DNA of 64,000 nucleotides from Candidatus Competibacter sp. (GCA_029624815.1 JARSSH010000060.1:62001-126000), one strand, 5' to 3'. Shown: positions 49,018 through 58,067, counted from the stretch's first letter. Notes: generated by a model from the letters alone, not told the origin. Translations and numbers: made by a program.

Positions 49018-49169
49018 AAGAGGATGATTTGTTGGACGCTATATACAAGCGCTTTTTGTCCCTCTGACGGAGAAAGAATATAGGGGCGTCGGGTTTGGGG
49101 AGGAGTAAGGTGTTGGATAGTTTTGGACTGGATCATGCGTCATAAAATTATATTTTTATACAATATGTT
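49018..49169 (+). other. AT-rich gap between gspK and gspL
   Basis: This 152-base gap is out of character in an operon where the genes otherwise overlap or abut. Its last 30 bases are very AT-rich (ATAAAATTATATTTTTATAC, then AATATGTT), which may be a promoter for gspL-M-C/N-D, and GGAGGAG occurs at 49098-49104. No gene is seen in it. A -35/-10 pair could not be placed with confidence. Confidence 0.4.
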
Positions 49170-50291
49170 ATGTCGGATAATGGGCATTCGCGCATGGCTT
49201 TGTCGCTGAGTTCGTCACGCTTGCGGGTTTTGACGATCAGTCCTCGCTGGATCTGGAATGCATTCTGGTGCTGGTGGCGCGATGGTCTATTGGCTTGGTT
49301 GCCCGCCGGCGTTCGCCGCTGGCTGACTGGTTCATCACGGCGATTGGTTATCGCGGTGGATGCGGACGGGTGTGTGCTGTCGCGCGAGGAAGTCGAACAG
49401 AATCAGGTGCTGGAGCGGTTGGATTGGGCGTCGCTTGACGATCGGACCGTGGCGGGGTGGTTTAGGACGGAGAAAGCCAGACAACTGGTGTTGCGCTTTC
49501 CGGCCGATCGGGCGTTGGCGCGGACCCTGTCGTTGCCTTTGGCCGCCGAGAAGAACCTGCGTCAAGTGGCGGGGTTCGAGATGGATCGCTTGACGCCGTT
49601 TAGCGTCGATCAGGTGTATTACCATGCGCGCGTGTTACAGCGTCAGCCCGAGCAGCGTCGCCTGCGGATCGGATTGACCGTGCTGCCGCGTGTTGCGGTG
49701 GAGCCGATACTGTCCCGGTTGCGGCAACAAGGGTTATCGCCGGATGTGCTGGATGTGATGGGGGCCGGGGGTTCCGACCTCAATCTGCTGCCGCCGGAGC
49801 AGCGGGTGCGCCGTGGTCTTTGGGGGCAGCGGTTGCGAGCGATGGCGATTGCCGTCAGCCTGTTGCTGGTCGCGGTGGCCTCGGTGCTACCGATTTGGCA
49901 ACAGCGCTCGCTGTTGCTCGAAGCGATCGCCAAGAGCGACCGCATCCATGCCGCGGCGAATCAGTCCCTGACCTTGCGCGACCAACTGGATCGAACCTTG
50001 CTGACATCCCGGATGTTGACGGAGAAAAAACAGGCCACCCCCGCCCGGGTGGATCTACTGCGAGAATTGACCTTGATCCTACCGATGGATACCTGGGTGG
50101 AACGGCTGCAGATTAAGGGGGATAGCTTGCAGATCAATGGGCAGTCCGCCAAGGCATCGGCGCTGGTCGGCATTATTGAAGCCTCGGATTTGCTGGACGG
50201 CGCCGGATTTCTGTCACCGGTCACCACGGATCCAAGAACCAACAAGGAGCGTTTCCTGCTGGGCGCGCATATTGGCAGGGGATCGCAATGA
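49170..50291 (+). CDS. gspL: Type II secretion system protein GspL
   Basis: Bitopic inner-membrane protein that recruits GspE to the assembly platform. The 373-residue protein has a cytoplasmic actin-like half (GspL/PilM type; LVIAVDADGCVLSREE), one transmembrane helix (AMAIAVSLLLVAVASVLPIW) and a PilN-like periplasmic part (RVDLLRELTLILPMDTWVERL). A start at a downstream ATG (MALSLSSSRL) would shorten it by eight residues. It overlaps gspM by four bases. Confidence 0.9.
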   Translation: MSDNGHSRMALSLSSSRLRVLTISPRWIWNAFWCWWRDGLLAWLPAGVRRWLTGSSRRLVIAVDADGCVLSREEVEQNQVLERLDWASLDDRTVAGWFRTEKARQLVLRFPADRALARTLSLPLAAEKNLRQVAGFEMDRLTPFSVDQVYYHARVLQRQPEQRRLRIGLTVLPRVAVEPILSRLRQQGLSPDVLDVMGAGGSDLNLLPPEQRVRRGLWGQRLRAMAIAVSLLLVAVASVLPIWQQRSLLLEAIAKSDRIHAAANQSLTLRDQLDRTLLTSRMLTEKKQATPARVDLLRELTLILPMDTWVERLQIKGDSLQINGQSAKASALVGIIEASDLLDGAGFLSPVTTDPRTNKERFLLGAHIGRGSQ

Positions 50292-50887
50292 CCGCCGTGA
50301 CAGCGCCAGGTTGGGGGCAGCGCTTGGGGGCATTGGCGCTGTTGTTGTTGGTTGTGGCGGGCATCCTTTACTTTGTGGTAGGGCGGGGCTTGATCGTCAG
50401 CTACCGCTTCTATGAAGAGCGTCTGGAACAGCAGCAGGTTCGATTGGAGCAGTTCGAACGGATGGCCGCCAGCCGTGAACCGATCCAGCAGTTGATCGCC
50501 AGCATTCGACAGGATCGCAATATTACCGCTCAGTACTTGCCGCAATCCGCGCCACCGCTGGCCGCCGCCGATCTGCAGCAGCGCGTCAAGGCCGTTGTTG
50601 AAGCCGTCGGCGGCACCCTGCGCAGCACTCAGGCGCTGCCGCCGGTCGAGGAAGGAAACGCCGTGAAGGTGGCTGTCAACGTGACCGTAAGCGGCGATAC
50701 CGAAAGCTTGCAGAAAATCCTGTATGACCTCGAATCGCAGACGCCGCTACTGTTTGTCGATAATCTGGACGTATCGGCGCGGGAAATCCGTCAACGCCTG
50801 CCCAGCGGCCGGTTGACCGACTATACCCGGGTACAGCTGAATATTCAGTTTGAAGTCTCGGGTTATCTGCGCAAGGAGGGTGGCTAA
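50288..50887 (+). CDS. gspM: Type II secretion system protein GspM
   Basis: Bitopic partner of GspL in the assembly platform. The 199-residue protein has a short cytoplasmic segment, one helix (LGALALLLLVVAGILYFVVG) and a coiled-coil plus ferredoxin-like periplasmic domain typical of GspM (SYRFYEERLEQQQVRLEQF is the coiled part). Overlap with gspL; the stop abuts the next ATG. Confidence 0.9.
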   Translation: MTAVTAPGWGQRLGALALLLLVVAGILYFVVGRGLIVSYRFYEERLEQQQVRLEQFERMAASREPIQQLIASIRQDRNITAQYLPQSAPPLAAADLQQRVKAVVEAVGGTLRSTQALPPVEEGNAVKVAVNVTVSGDTESLQKILYDLESQTPLLFVDNLDVSAREIRQRLPSGRLTDYTRVQLNIQFEVSGYLRKEGG

Positions 50888-51496
50888 ATGACCGCCAGAA
50901 ATGCTGGCTTGTTGCTGTGGTTGCTGATTGGTGGAGCCGCCGTCGCCGCGGTGTGCTGGCAACTCGCGTGGCCGCCGCACCCGCCGGTGGTCGCCACGCG
51001 GCAGCCCCCGGGTTTGCCGTCATGGGAGTCCATACGGCCATTTCAATTGCCGCCGCTGGATCGGTATGGCGAGATTGCCTTGCATCCGCTGTTTATTGCG
51101 GCCCGTGAGCCGGAACCTCCTCCCCCGGATGAAGCGTTGCCGGAAAAGCCGCCCGCTCCCCCGGGGCCGGAGCAGAAGCTGACGCTGCTCGGTGTGATGA
51201 TTACGTCCGAGACCAGCAAGGCTTTATTGCGATCCGAAGAGCCCAATGTCAAAACGGTGACGGCACGGATTGGTCCGGGCGAAACAGTAGGCGAGTGGCG
51301 GTTGGAGGCGGTTTTCTCCGACCGGGTCGTGTTGCGCAAGGGCCAGTCAACCCAGGAATTGCCGTTGATACGCTTGCAAAAGCCGGTTGAACGGCGTGGC
51401 CGAAATGCACGACCGGTTGGCCAGCCCGGAGTTATGCCAGGGTCCGGTATGCTCCCTCCGCCGCTTGTTCCTCCGCCGCCACAAAATAATGGATAA
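50888..51496 (+). CDS. GspC/GspN-like type II secretion protein
   Basis: Bitopic protein of 202 residues: one helix near the N-terminus (LLLWLLIGGAAVAAVCWQLA), a Pro-rich linker (EPEPPPPDEALPEKPPAPP), and a GspC homology-region-like domain (LTLLGVMITSETSKALL, then GETVGEWRLEAVFSDRVVLR) that in known systems binds the secretin GspD. It ends in a Pro/Gly-rich tail and has no PDZ domain. Position between gspM and gspD fits the Xanthomonas-type gspN slot. I cannot choose between GspC and GspN naming. Confidence 0.8.
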   Translation: MTARNAGLLLWLLIGGAAVAAVCWQLAWPPHPPVVATRQPPGLPSWESIRPFQLPPLDRYGEIALHPLFIAAREPEPPPPDEALPEKPPAPPGPEQKLTLLGVMITSETSKALLRSEEPNVKTVTARIGPGETVGEWRLEAVFSDRVVLRKGQSTQELPLIRLQKPVERRGRNARPVGQPGVMPGSGMLPPPLVPPPPQNNG

Positions 51497-51508
51497 GGCT
51501 GTATTTTC

Positions 51509-53830
51509 ATGAAAAAAGCATTTTTCACGTCGGCCTGCGCAGGGTTCGCGTTACTGCTCGGCGCCTGCGCAACGGCGCCCGCCGACCAGAACGTTCAAGA
51601 TGTGGCGGAGCAGCCTGCCGCGCCGGCCGCTCACGAAGCGCTTCGGCTCACTTCGGCGCCCTTGCCCGCCGCGCCGCCGGCGAGGCTTGACCAGGACAGC
51701 GCCACGAAGACCACCGAAGCCACGATGATCCTGCCGGGCACGGGCAACTTCATTAACGGGAAGGCCGCCGCCAAGCCGACACCGGTGATCCGTACCGCGG
51801 CCGGCGAGATTACTCTCAACTTCGAAGAGGCCAGTATCCGCGATGTCGTTAAAGTCATTTTCGATACCCTCAAGGAAAACTATACGATCGACCCACAGGT
51901 GCAGGGTGAATTGACCGTGCAAACCGGCCGGCCGCTCGCGCGGGATCAGTTGCTGCCGACGCTGGAGACGCTGCTGCGCGCCAACAACGCGGTGCTGGTT
52001 CGCGAGGGAGGGGTGTACCGGATCGTTCCGGCGGCTGGCGCCGCGCAGAGAGGCAATCTGGTTCTACGGTTGGGGCAGGGCGGCGCGGGGTATGGCGTGC
52101 GAATCGTGCCCTTACGTTACGTCAGCGCCACCGAGATGCAAACGATCATCACGCCGTTTTTGCCTGAAGGGGGAGTTTTGCGGGCGGATTCCATCCGGAA
52201 CCTGCTAATTCTGGGTGGTACCTCGCAAGAGTTGGCCAACGCGCAAACCACCATTGATACCTTCGATGTGAATTGGCTCAAGGGTATGTCCATCGGCATG
52301 TTTCGGTTGCGCAATGTGGACAGTCAAGCGGTGGCCAGCGAGTTGAATCAATTTTTGGGCGAGGGTTCCGGGACGCCGATCGCGGGGATGCTGAAATTCG
52401 TGCCGCTCAGCAAGCTGAATGCGGTGCTGGTAATCACGCCGCAGTTGGAATACCTCAAGGAAGCGGCGGTTTGGATCGAGCGGCTGGATGGCATCGGTGG
52501 CGAACGGTTGTATGTTTATTCCGTACAAAACAGCCGGGCCGATTACGTGGCCGAATTGCTCAACGGTCTGTTCAACCTTAGCGGTGGTGGCGGCACAAGC
52601 CGAGGGGGCGATTTGGCCCCGGGTCTGAAATCGGCGCAGCTGTCGAGCGGCGGCGGCTCGGGGTTGTCGAGCAGCGGTTCGGGCGCGGGGTTGAGTGGGG
52701 GAGGCAGCGGAACGTCAACCCTTTCTGGCTCATCGTCCTCCGGTCTCGGGGGTTCGAGCGCGTCGGGTGCGGGAACATCCGGCCTCGGGGGTTCCGCATC
52801 GTCGATTGGCGGCCGCGCGGGCGGGCGTTCCGGCGGCACGGCCGGCGCTGGGGGCGGGAGTAGCGCCATTGGTTCCGGCGGACCCAGCGCGGGCATGGAA
52901 GAAGTCCGCATTGTTGCCGATACCGAAAACAACTCCTTGCTGATTTGGGCCACCAATCAGAATTACGAGCGGATTATTAGTACATTGCAAAAACTGGACG
53001 TCACGCCCCGCCAAGTCTTGATCGAGGCAACCATCGCCGAGGTGACCCTGACTGGCAGGTTGCAGTACGGCCTCCAATGGTTTTTTACCAATGATGTTGG
53101 CGGGAGTCATACGGGTACGGGTTCGCTCGGGATCAACGCGGACGATCTCACGATCAACGACGTGCTCGCGGGTCGGTCGGCCGGCGCTTTCTCCTATGCG
53201 ATCACCGACAGCGCCGGGCTGGTGCGCGCACTGCTGAATACCTTGGCCAGCGATTCCAAGGTCAAGGTGCTGTCAGCTCCCCATGTGATGGTGGTGGATA
53301 ACCAGCAGGCGGTGATCCGGGTGGGAACCCAGCAACCGATTCCATCCGGCACGACCACCACGAATAACGTGACTACTTCGGGCGGAGTACAGTATAAGGA
53401 TACAGGCGTGCTGCTGGAGGTATTGCCCCGGGTCAACTCCGGCGGCATGGTGAATATGGAAATCAAGCAGGAAACCATCGACTTGGGACCGTTGGTGGAA
53501 ACCACCCAGATTAGCAATCAATCCAGCTCGTCGCGCTCGTTCCTGCAGCGCAGCGTGACCAGCAAAGTGGTGGTCAAGAGCGGCCAAACGCTGGTGCTGG
53601 GGGGGTTGATTCGCGACAATCGTTCCGAAGGACAGAGCGGTTTTCCGATACTATACAAAATCCCGGTGTTGGGGGCGTTGTTCGGCAACACCGACGAACA
53701 GGTGGACCGCACCGAGTTGATTGTGCTGATCACTCCACGGGTGGTCGAGAACAGCCAGGAGGCCGATCAGGTGACCGAGGAGATCAAGCGTAGGATGCGG
53801 GAACTTGCGCCGATGATTCCAACGTCCTGA
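51509..53830 (+). CDS. gspD: Type II secretion system secretin GspD
   Basis: Outer-membrane channel of the system. The 773-residue protein begins with a lipoprotein-type signal (ALLLGACATAPAD, Cys near residue 20). N-domains follow: ITLNFEEASIRDVVKVI marks N0, with N1 and N2 after it. Residues of about 358-460 form a Gly/Ser-rich low-complexity linker, then the N3 and secretin domains (EATIAEVTLTG and the C-terminal VPVLGALFGNTDEQVDRTELIV region, reading IPVLGALFGNT here). The long linker is unusual in size. It ends the gsp operon; an AT-rich promoter region follows. Confidence 0.95.
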   Translation: MKKAFFTSACAGFALLLGACATAPADQNVQDVAEQPAAPAAHEALRLTSAPLPAAPPARLDQDSATKTTEATMILPGTGNFINGKAAAKPTPVIRTAAGEITLNFEEASIRDVVKVIFDTLKENYTIDPQVQGELTVQTGRPLARDQLLPTLETLLRANNAVLVREGGVYRIVPAAGAAQRGNLVLRLGQGGAGYGVRIVPLRYVSATEMQTIITPFLPEGGVLRADSIRNLLILGGTSQELANAQTTIDTFDVNWLKGMSIGMFRLRNVDSQAVASELNQFLGEGSGTPIAGMLKFVPLSKLNAVLVITPQLEYLKEAAVWIERLDGIGGERLYVYSVQNSRADYVAELLNGLFNLSGGGGTSRGGDLAPGLKSAQLSSGGGSGLSSSGSGAGLSGGGSGTSTLSGSSSSGLGGSSASGAGTSGLGGSASSIGGRAGGRSGGTAGAGGGSSAIGSGGPSAGMEEVRIVADTENNSLLIWATNQNYERIISTLQKLDVTPRQVLIEATIAEVTLTGRLQYGLQWFFTNDVGGSHTGTGSLGINADDLTINDVLAGRSAGAFSYAITDSAGLVRALLNTLASDSKVKVLSAPHVMVVDNQQAVIRVGTQQPIPSGTTTTNNVTTSGGVQYKDTGVLLEVLPRVNSGGMVNMEIKQETIDLGPLVETTQISNQSSSSRSFLQRSVTSKVVVKSGQTLVLGGLIRDNRSEGQSGFPILYKIPVLGALFGNTDEQVDRTELIVLITPRVVENSQEADQVTEEIKRRMRELAPMIPTS

Positions 53831-53999
53831 TGAAGAGAAATCTGGTTGTTGTATTTACGCAACGATACAGTCCTTGGTTTTGGAAAGGCGCAAGAGAATC
53901 CTTGCATTCCATGGCTGTTCTATTTATAAATACCCCAACCTCTTTATTTTGTTCAAAGGATAAAAGCTGTTGCGCAAACAACAAAATTATGTTGTTATG

Positions 54000-54028
54000 T
54001 TGACACCGGCTTGATTCCCATGTAGTCT
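54000..54028 (+). promoter_or_regulatory. Candidate promoter for the secreted protein gene at 54096
   Basis: TTGACA (54000-54005), a perfect -35, is followed after 17 bases by TAGTCT (54023-54028), a fair -10. Immediately upstream, AACAACA (53977-53983) and TGTTGTT (53990-53996) form an inverted repeat that could be an operator. The rest of 53831-54095 is AT-rich and holds no gene. Confidence 0.55.
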
Positions 54029-54095
54029 TTCCTCTGTGGTCAGACTTAGTGTATTTGTTAAGCGCTCGTGCGAAGCAACCTATAGGAGTTACGAC

Positions 54096-55178
54096 ATGTT
54101 GGCGAATTTCAAAAAAATTGGCGTAGCGGCGGCGGTAGCCACTGCCATCGGCGCCTCCGGTGCTGCCCAAGCAATCGTCCTGGGTGAGCCTGGTGGCGCG
54201 CTGTTGGTACCCCACGTTGTTTACGATTCCAAAGCCCAAGTCAACACCATGATTGGTGTGACGGTTGGAGACGCTGTTCCCGCGGGCCAGTTCCCGACGG
54301 TGCAAGGGACGGGCAGTGAATGCAGCAGCTCGGGTTCGAAGCAGCTCCATTGGTACTTCTTTAGCACCAAGAGCGTGCATTTGGCCGACGGTTTCGTGAA
54401 GATCAGTTGTAATGATTTTTCGCGGTTCGACTGGGGCTATGTGATCACCAACCCGAATCGTCCCTTCCCGTCCTTGGATGGCGTATCGGGCTATCTTGTC
54501 CTGTCCAGCAACGATGCTCGCAGCGATTCCGTTGCCAGCAACTACACCCTGTACGGCTCCGCCTACCTGATCCAGGGCGACTGGGCGTCCGAGGCCTATA
54601 TTCCCGTGCTGCCTTTGCGGGATGCGGTGGGTTCGGGTGACGAGGTCACCTATAAGGGTGGTATTCCGAGCGATGTGAACCCCCTGCTGGCGGGTATCCC
54701 CCTAGCGTATAGTAACTCCGTGGCGGCGAGATTCAGCCTGCGTTATTTCGTGGATCCGACTCCTCTGAATGGCAGCACTCGGTTTGTGCTCTGGTTCCCG
54801 GATAACAGTGGCGAAACCCACGGCAACGGAAAAATCGACCGCAGTGCTGTGGCGATCGATGTCTACGATGCCGATGAGATCGCTGTTTCCAGCACCCTTT
54901 CCTTGCCGAATGAGCTGAACATCATCGATGCGAGCAAGATCGATGGGACGACCAACAATCCCGGCAGCCATGCGATTCCCGATCTGGCCAGCGGCCAGCC
55001 AGCCCTCAATTCGGGTTTCGTACTGTTCCATCTCGCGGATACCAGCAACACGTTGACTGGGCCTCAGTATTCCCGCGCGGGTATTTCTTTCAGCTTGATT
55101 GGTCTCGGCACCTCGGCGAATTCGGTTCAGGTGCAGACCGACTTGGCGCATGAACGGGGTATCGTGCCCAGCTTTTAA
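54096..55178 (+). CDS. Secreted protein of unknown function
   Basis: The 360-residue product has a clear Sec signal peptide (MLANFKKIGVAAAVATAIGA, cleaved after AAQA near residue 26) and then a soluble, aromatic and Ser/Asn-rich domain without transmembrane helices. I do not recognise the family; LLVPHVVYDSKAQVNTMIG and HWYFFSTKSVHLADGFVKI are its striking stretches. Few cysteines (two or so in the mature part) could make a disulfide. The ATG at 54096 has a TAGGAG ribosome site. It is a single-gene unit with its own promoter and terminator, placed just after gspD, and is a possible type II secretion substrate; that is inference only. Confidence 0.8.
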   Translation: MLANFKKIGVAAAVATAIGASGAAQAIVLGEPGGALLVPHVVYDSKAQVNTMIGVTVGDAVPAGQFPTVQGTGSECSSSGSKQLHWYFFSTKSVHLADGFVKISCNDFSRFDWGYVITNPNRPFPSLDGVSGYLVLSSNDARSDSVASNYTLYGSAYLIQGDWASEAYIPVLPLRDAVGSGDEVTYKGGIPSDVNPLLAGIPLAYSNSVAARFSLRYFVDPTPLNGSTRFVLWFPDNSGETHGNGKIDRSAVAIDVYDADEIAVSSTLSLPNELNIIDASKIDGTTNNPGSHAIPDLASGQPALNSGFVLFHLADTSNTLTGPQYSRAGISFSLIGLGTSANSVQVQTDLAHERGIVPSF

Positions 55179-55223
55179 GAGCGGTTGTTGCTGATTGCAT
55201 GGCACAGGACGCCTCGGCGTCCG

Positions 55224-55260
55224 AAGAAGAACGGCGCACTCGGTGCGCCGTTCTTCTTTT
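55224..55260 (+). terminator. Strong terminator after the secreted protein gene
   Basis: A perfect 16-base stem (AAGAAGAACGGCGCAC at 55224-55239 with GTGCGCCGTTCTTCTT at 55243-55258) and a 3-base loop end in a T-rich tract. A second short hairpin, GGACGCC with GGCGTCC (55207-55222), lies just before it. The A-run before the stem could make it work in both directions. Confidence 0.9.
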
Positions 55261-55298
55261 CAGAAAACCAATATTGCCATACTAATTGAGGAGATAGG

Positions 55299-56447
55299 AT
55301 GAGTCGATGGATTCTTGTCGTAGCGCTGTGGATAGCGGGCATCGTGGTGGCGGAAGAAGCGACAACACCGTCGGCGAGCGTTCCTCCCGTCGCCCAATCT
55401 CTGTTACCGACCCAGGGTGCCGTTCATGTGCTGGCGGACGACATGACGGGCGATGGCCGGCTTGATTTGGTGTTTACCTCGCACAACAATAACGAAATTC
55501 AGGTATACCAGCAGGTGACGCCGCGCCATTTCGAAGCTCGCGACCCGCAAACAATCGCCGGGTTTCATCCAAACGACACCATCGTATTGCCGGGTTCTCC
55601 CAAACGGTATTTGATCAATGCGGAAGGGGAAGGCAAGTTGAGAGTGGCCAAGGCGCAACCGGATGGTCGCCTTGAATGGGTCAGCGAACGCGTGCAGCCA
55701 GCTCCCAGAGCGAGCACTCCCTTTTTTTGGCCCGGTTGGGATCTGAGCTTGGCGGTAGCGCCATTTTCCGGTAGAACCTTGACCTTGCTGCGCGGCTTTA
55801 ATCCGGAAACCGGTGAAGCTAATGCGGTTTATCCCTTGACGCTCGGTGATGAGCCCAAACATGTGCGTTTGGCCGATCTGAATGGCGATGGCATCGATGA
55901 ACTGGTGCTTGCCTCACGTCTCAGTAATGATGTATGGGTGATCGATTACCCGGGTTCCGATAAAGAACCGGTTCCTCGCCGGCTGTGGTCCTTCAAGCAG
56001 AGCTGGCCGCGGCATGTGCTTCCCTTTGATGTAGACCGGAACGGCACGGTGGATCTGTTGGTGCCTATGGCGGTGCGGCAAGAGATAGCGGTGCTCTTGA
56101 ACGACGGCAAGGGCCACTTTACGGAGGGTACGGCGATTCCGTATCCAGGAAAGGCGGGTATCCATGTTATGGCCACGGGGCAAGACCGGGACGGCACACG
56201 GTATTTACTGGCGGGAGGAATCCACGCTCTGGTGCTTTACCGGGAAGTTAAGGATAGGCCGGGAGCTTTTGAGAATATCCGGTTGCCGTTGGCGAGGTGG
56301 CCTAACTGGGTGGAGCTGAAGGATATGGACGGCGATGGTTGGCTGGATGCCGTGACCGCCATCCAGGATACCGAACCGTCGGCCGTTATCTACGGTCCAT
56401 TGTGGGAGGCATTCACGATGCTCGCGGCCAGCAAAAAAGCGGGCTAG
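55299..56447 (+). CDS. Exported FG-GAP/VCBS repeat protein
   Basis: A 382-residue exported protein: signal peptide SRWILVVALWIAGIVVAEEA at the start, then a probable seven-bladed beta-propeller. Calcium-loop-like D-x-D/N-x-D/N-G repeats are seen as DMTGDGRLDLVF, DLNGDGIDELVL, DVDRNGTVDLLV and DMDGDGWLDAVT, spaced about 60-150 residues apart. Such proteins act in adhesion, ligand binding or as secreted lectin-like modules; no enzyme motif is seen. A TTGAGGAGATAGG stretch precedes the ATG. Confidence 0.85.
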   Translation: MSRWILVVALWIAGIVVAEEATTPSASVPPVAQSLLPTQGAVHVLADDMTGDGRLDLVFTSHNNNEIQVYQQVTPRHFEARDPQTIAGFHPNDTIVLPGSPKRYLINAEGEGKLRVAKAQPDGRLEWVSERVQPAPRASTPFFWPGWDLSLAVAPFSGRTLTLLRGFNPETGEANAVYPLTLGDEPKHVRLADLNGDGIDELVLASRLSNDVWVIDYPGSDKEPVPRRLWSFKQSWPRHVLPFDVDRNGTVDLLVPMAVRQEIAVLLNDGKGHFTEGTAIPYPGKAGIHVMATGQDRDGTRYLLAGGIHALVLYREVKDRPGAFENIRLPLARWPNWVELKDMDGDGWLDAVTAIQDTEPSAVIYGPLWEAFTMLAASKKAG

Positions 56448-56536
56448 GCTAAAACTGTAGCGCCAGCTTTGCATCAATATATCGCGGATTCGCATTACAT
56501 CTTTACATCCGATTCATCAATTTTAAAAAGGCCGAC

Positions 56537-57547
56537 ATGATTCACAGAGTGGCGATGGGTTTCGTCTTGGCGGTTATATTTGAACTTGCGCCGTTTTGGG
56601 TTCAACAACAGGCCCGGGCGGCGGAACAGGGTAGTGTGCCGGTGGCGGGGAATGGCGGTGCGCCACCCTCCCCAGTAGTGGCGACTCCGCAGGCCACCGC
56701 GCCGACGCCCGGAGAGGACGTGACGAAACCGCTGCGACGAGAGGTAGTCATGGCGCGGATCGGCGACGAAAAGATCACTGTCGACGACTTTATGAAGTAC
56801 GTCTCCCAGGATAGCCGATTGCTCAAAATGGCGACTACTGACCAAGGTAAAGCACAGGTGCTTCGTGAGATGATTCTTGATCGTCTGATCGAGATAGGGA
56901 TGCGTCGGGAAGGATTCCTCCCCACGGATCATCCTCCAAATCAAACGGATTACCTGCGCGGCTATAATTTGTTGGCCGCCAAATACTTCCCGGATGCAAA
57001 CAAAACGCCTGATGAGGAAAAAATTCATCAATACTATCTGGAACATCGGGAAGCGTTCGGAATTCCCGCCATGGTCAGAGTTGGGCAAATTCAGTTCCGT
57101 GTACCTGCCAGCGCCAGTCCTCAAGAGATCGAGGCTGTCAAGGCGCGCGCCGATGCAACCTTGAAACGACTTCGCGCCGGTGAATCCTTTGCGGTCTTGG
57201 CGGGGGCACTGACTGAAAATCCCCAAGGCAGGGTGGCCGAAGGCGATCTTGGGTTTCTGCCCGTCAATCAAGACGCCTGGTTGCGGAAAGCAGTCGCTGA
57301 TCTGGCGCCGGGACAATACTCCGAAGTACTAGAGTCTCCAGTTGGTTACGAAATTATCCAGTTGAAGGATAAACGTGATGCTTTGGTAACGCCCTATGCG
57401 AATGCGCGCGGAACGGTGCTTGCTCAAATGCGTCGAGAGGCCATGCGTCAAGGCAGCGAAGCCTATGCTTGGCGACTGGCAAAGGAGGTTGGCGTGACCG
57501 TAGAGATCAATGAGCTCAAAAGTGCGTTACCCCAGACGACACCATGA
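56537..57547 (+). CDS. Periplasmic PpiC/SurA-type peptidyl-prolyl isomerase
   Basis: Predicted exported foldase of 336 residues. An N-terminal signal (MGFVLAVIFELAPFWVQQQA region) is followed by a low-complexity Pro/Ala linker, a SurA-N-like helical part (MARIGDEKITVDDFMKYV then MILDRLIEIGMRREGF) and one PpiC rotamase domain (MVRVGQIQFRVPASA, FAVLAGALTENPQ, GDLGFLPV, YEIIQLKDKRDA). It probably helps fold exported or secreted proteins. An EPS-cluster isomerase (EpsD-like) is an alternative reading, given the glycan genes downstream. Confidence 0.87.
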   Translation: MIHRVAMGFVLAVIFELAPFWVQQQARAAEQGSVPVAGNGGAPPSPVVATPQATAPTPGEDVTKPLRREVVMARIGDEKITVDDFMKYVSQDSRLLKMATTDQGKAQVLREMILDRLIEIGMRREGFLPTDHPPNQTDYLRGYNLLAAKYFPDANKTPDEEKIHQYYLEHREAFGIPAMVRVGQIQFRVPASASPQEIEAVKARADATLKRLRAGESFAVLAGALTENPQGRVAEGDLGFLPVNQDAWLRKAVADLAPGQYSEVLESPVGYEIIQLKDKRDALVTPYANARGTVLAQMRREAMRQGSEAYAWRLAKEVGVTVEINELKSALPQTTP

Positions 57548-57560
57548 AGGTAGGAATATC

Positions 57561-58043
57561 ATGTTAAATCCGCGTCGGATTTGCCAGCTAGTTTTGTTGA
57601 TCGCGGGATTCGTTGGAATTGGAGCCGTGCTGGCTGAGAAGGCTGACGCTCCAGCAGCGCCAAGCGCGAACAAAATCGAGGTGACACCGTCCACTTCGGG
57701 TGGCGCGAGCCAACCGACCGCCACATCGGAGGAACTCAAAGCCGCATTACGGCAACAAGTCGAACGTTACTGGGCGGCACGCCAGGCGCGCGATGTGAGA
57801 ACGATGTACGAAATGGAATCGGCGGCACGGCCGGGCGGTTGGCTGAAGCTGGAAAACGCCATGTCGCTGCAGGGCTTGGCGGTGCGCAAAGTCCGAGTCG
57901 AAGAAGTCAACATCGAAGCTGAGCAAGGCAAGGCGCGTATCCGTGGAGAGGTACTGATTGGCGCCATGGGCTGGGTGCCCCAGACCTTGGAGCAAACCTG
58001 GGTTCTGATTGATGGTCAATGGTACCACGAGACTCAACGTTAA
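57561..58043 (+). CDS. Small exported protein with NTF2-like C-terminal domain
   Basis: A 160-residue product with an N-terminal membrane or signal segment (ICQLVLLIAGFVGIGAVLA), a Ser/Thr/Ala-rich linker, then residues of about 65-160 (VERYWAARQARDVRTMYEME, TLEQTWVLIDGQWYHET) that resemble an NTF2/SnoaL-type cone fold. Function is unknown. The ATG at 57561 has TAGGA just upstream and follows the PpiC stop by 13 bases, so it is likely co-transcribed. Confidence 0.75.
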   Translation: MLNPRRICQLVLLIAGFVGIGAVLAEKADAPAAPSANKIEVTPSTSGGASQPTATSEELKAALRQQVERYWAARQARDVRTMYEMESAARPGGWLKLENAMSLQGLAVRKVRVEEVNIEAEQGKARIRGEVLIGAMGWVPQTLEQTWVLIDGQWYHETQR

Positions 58044-58067
58044 TATCCCGGACGTGTTGCATCCCCG

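Noticed and set aside
49037-49043. GTTGGAC, a match to the integron core GTTRRRY, in the gspK-gspL gap
   Set aside because: No attC-like palindrome or cargo gene follows; such seven-base matches are expected by chance.
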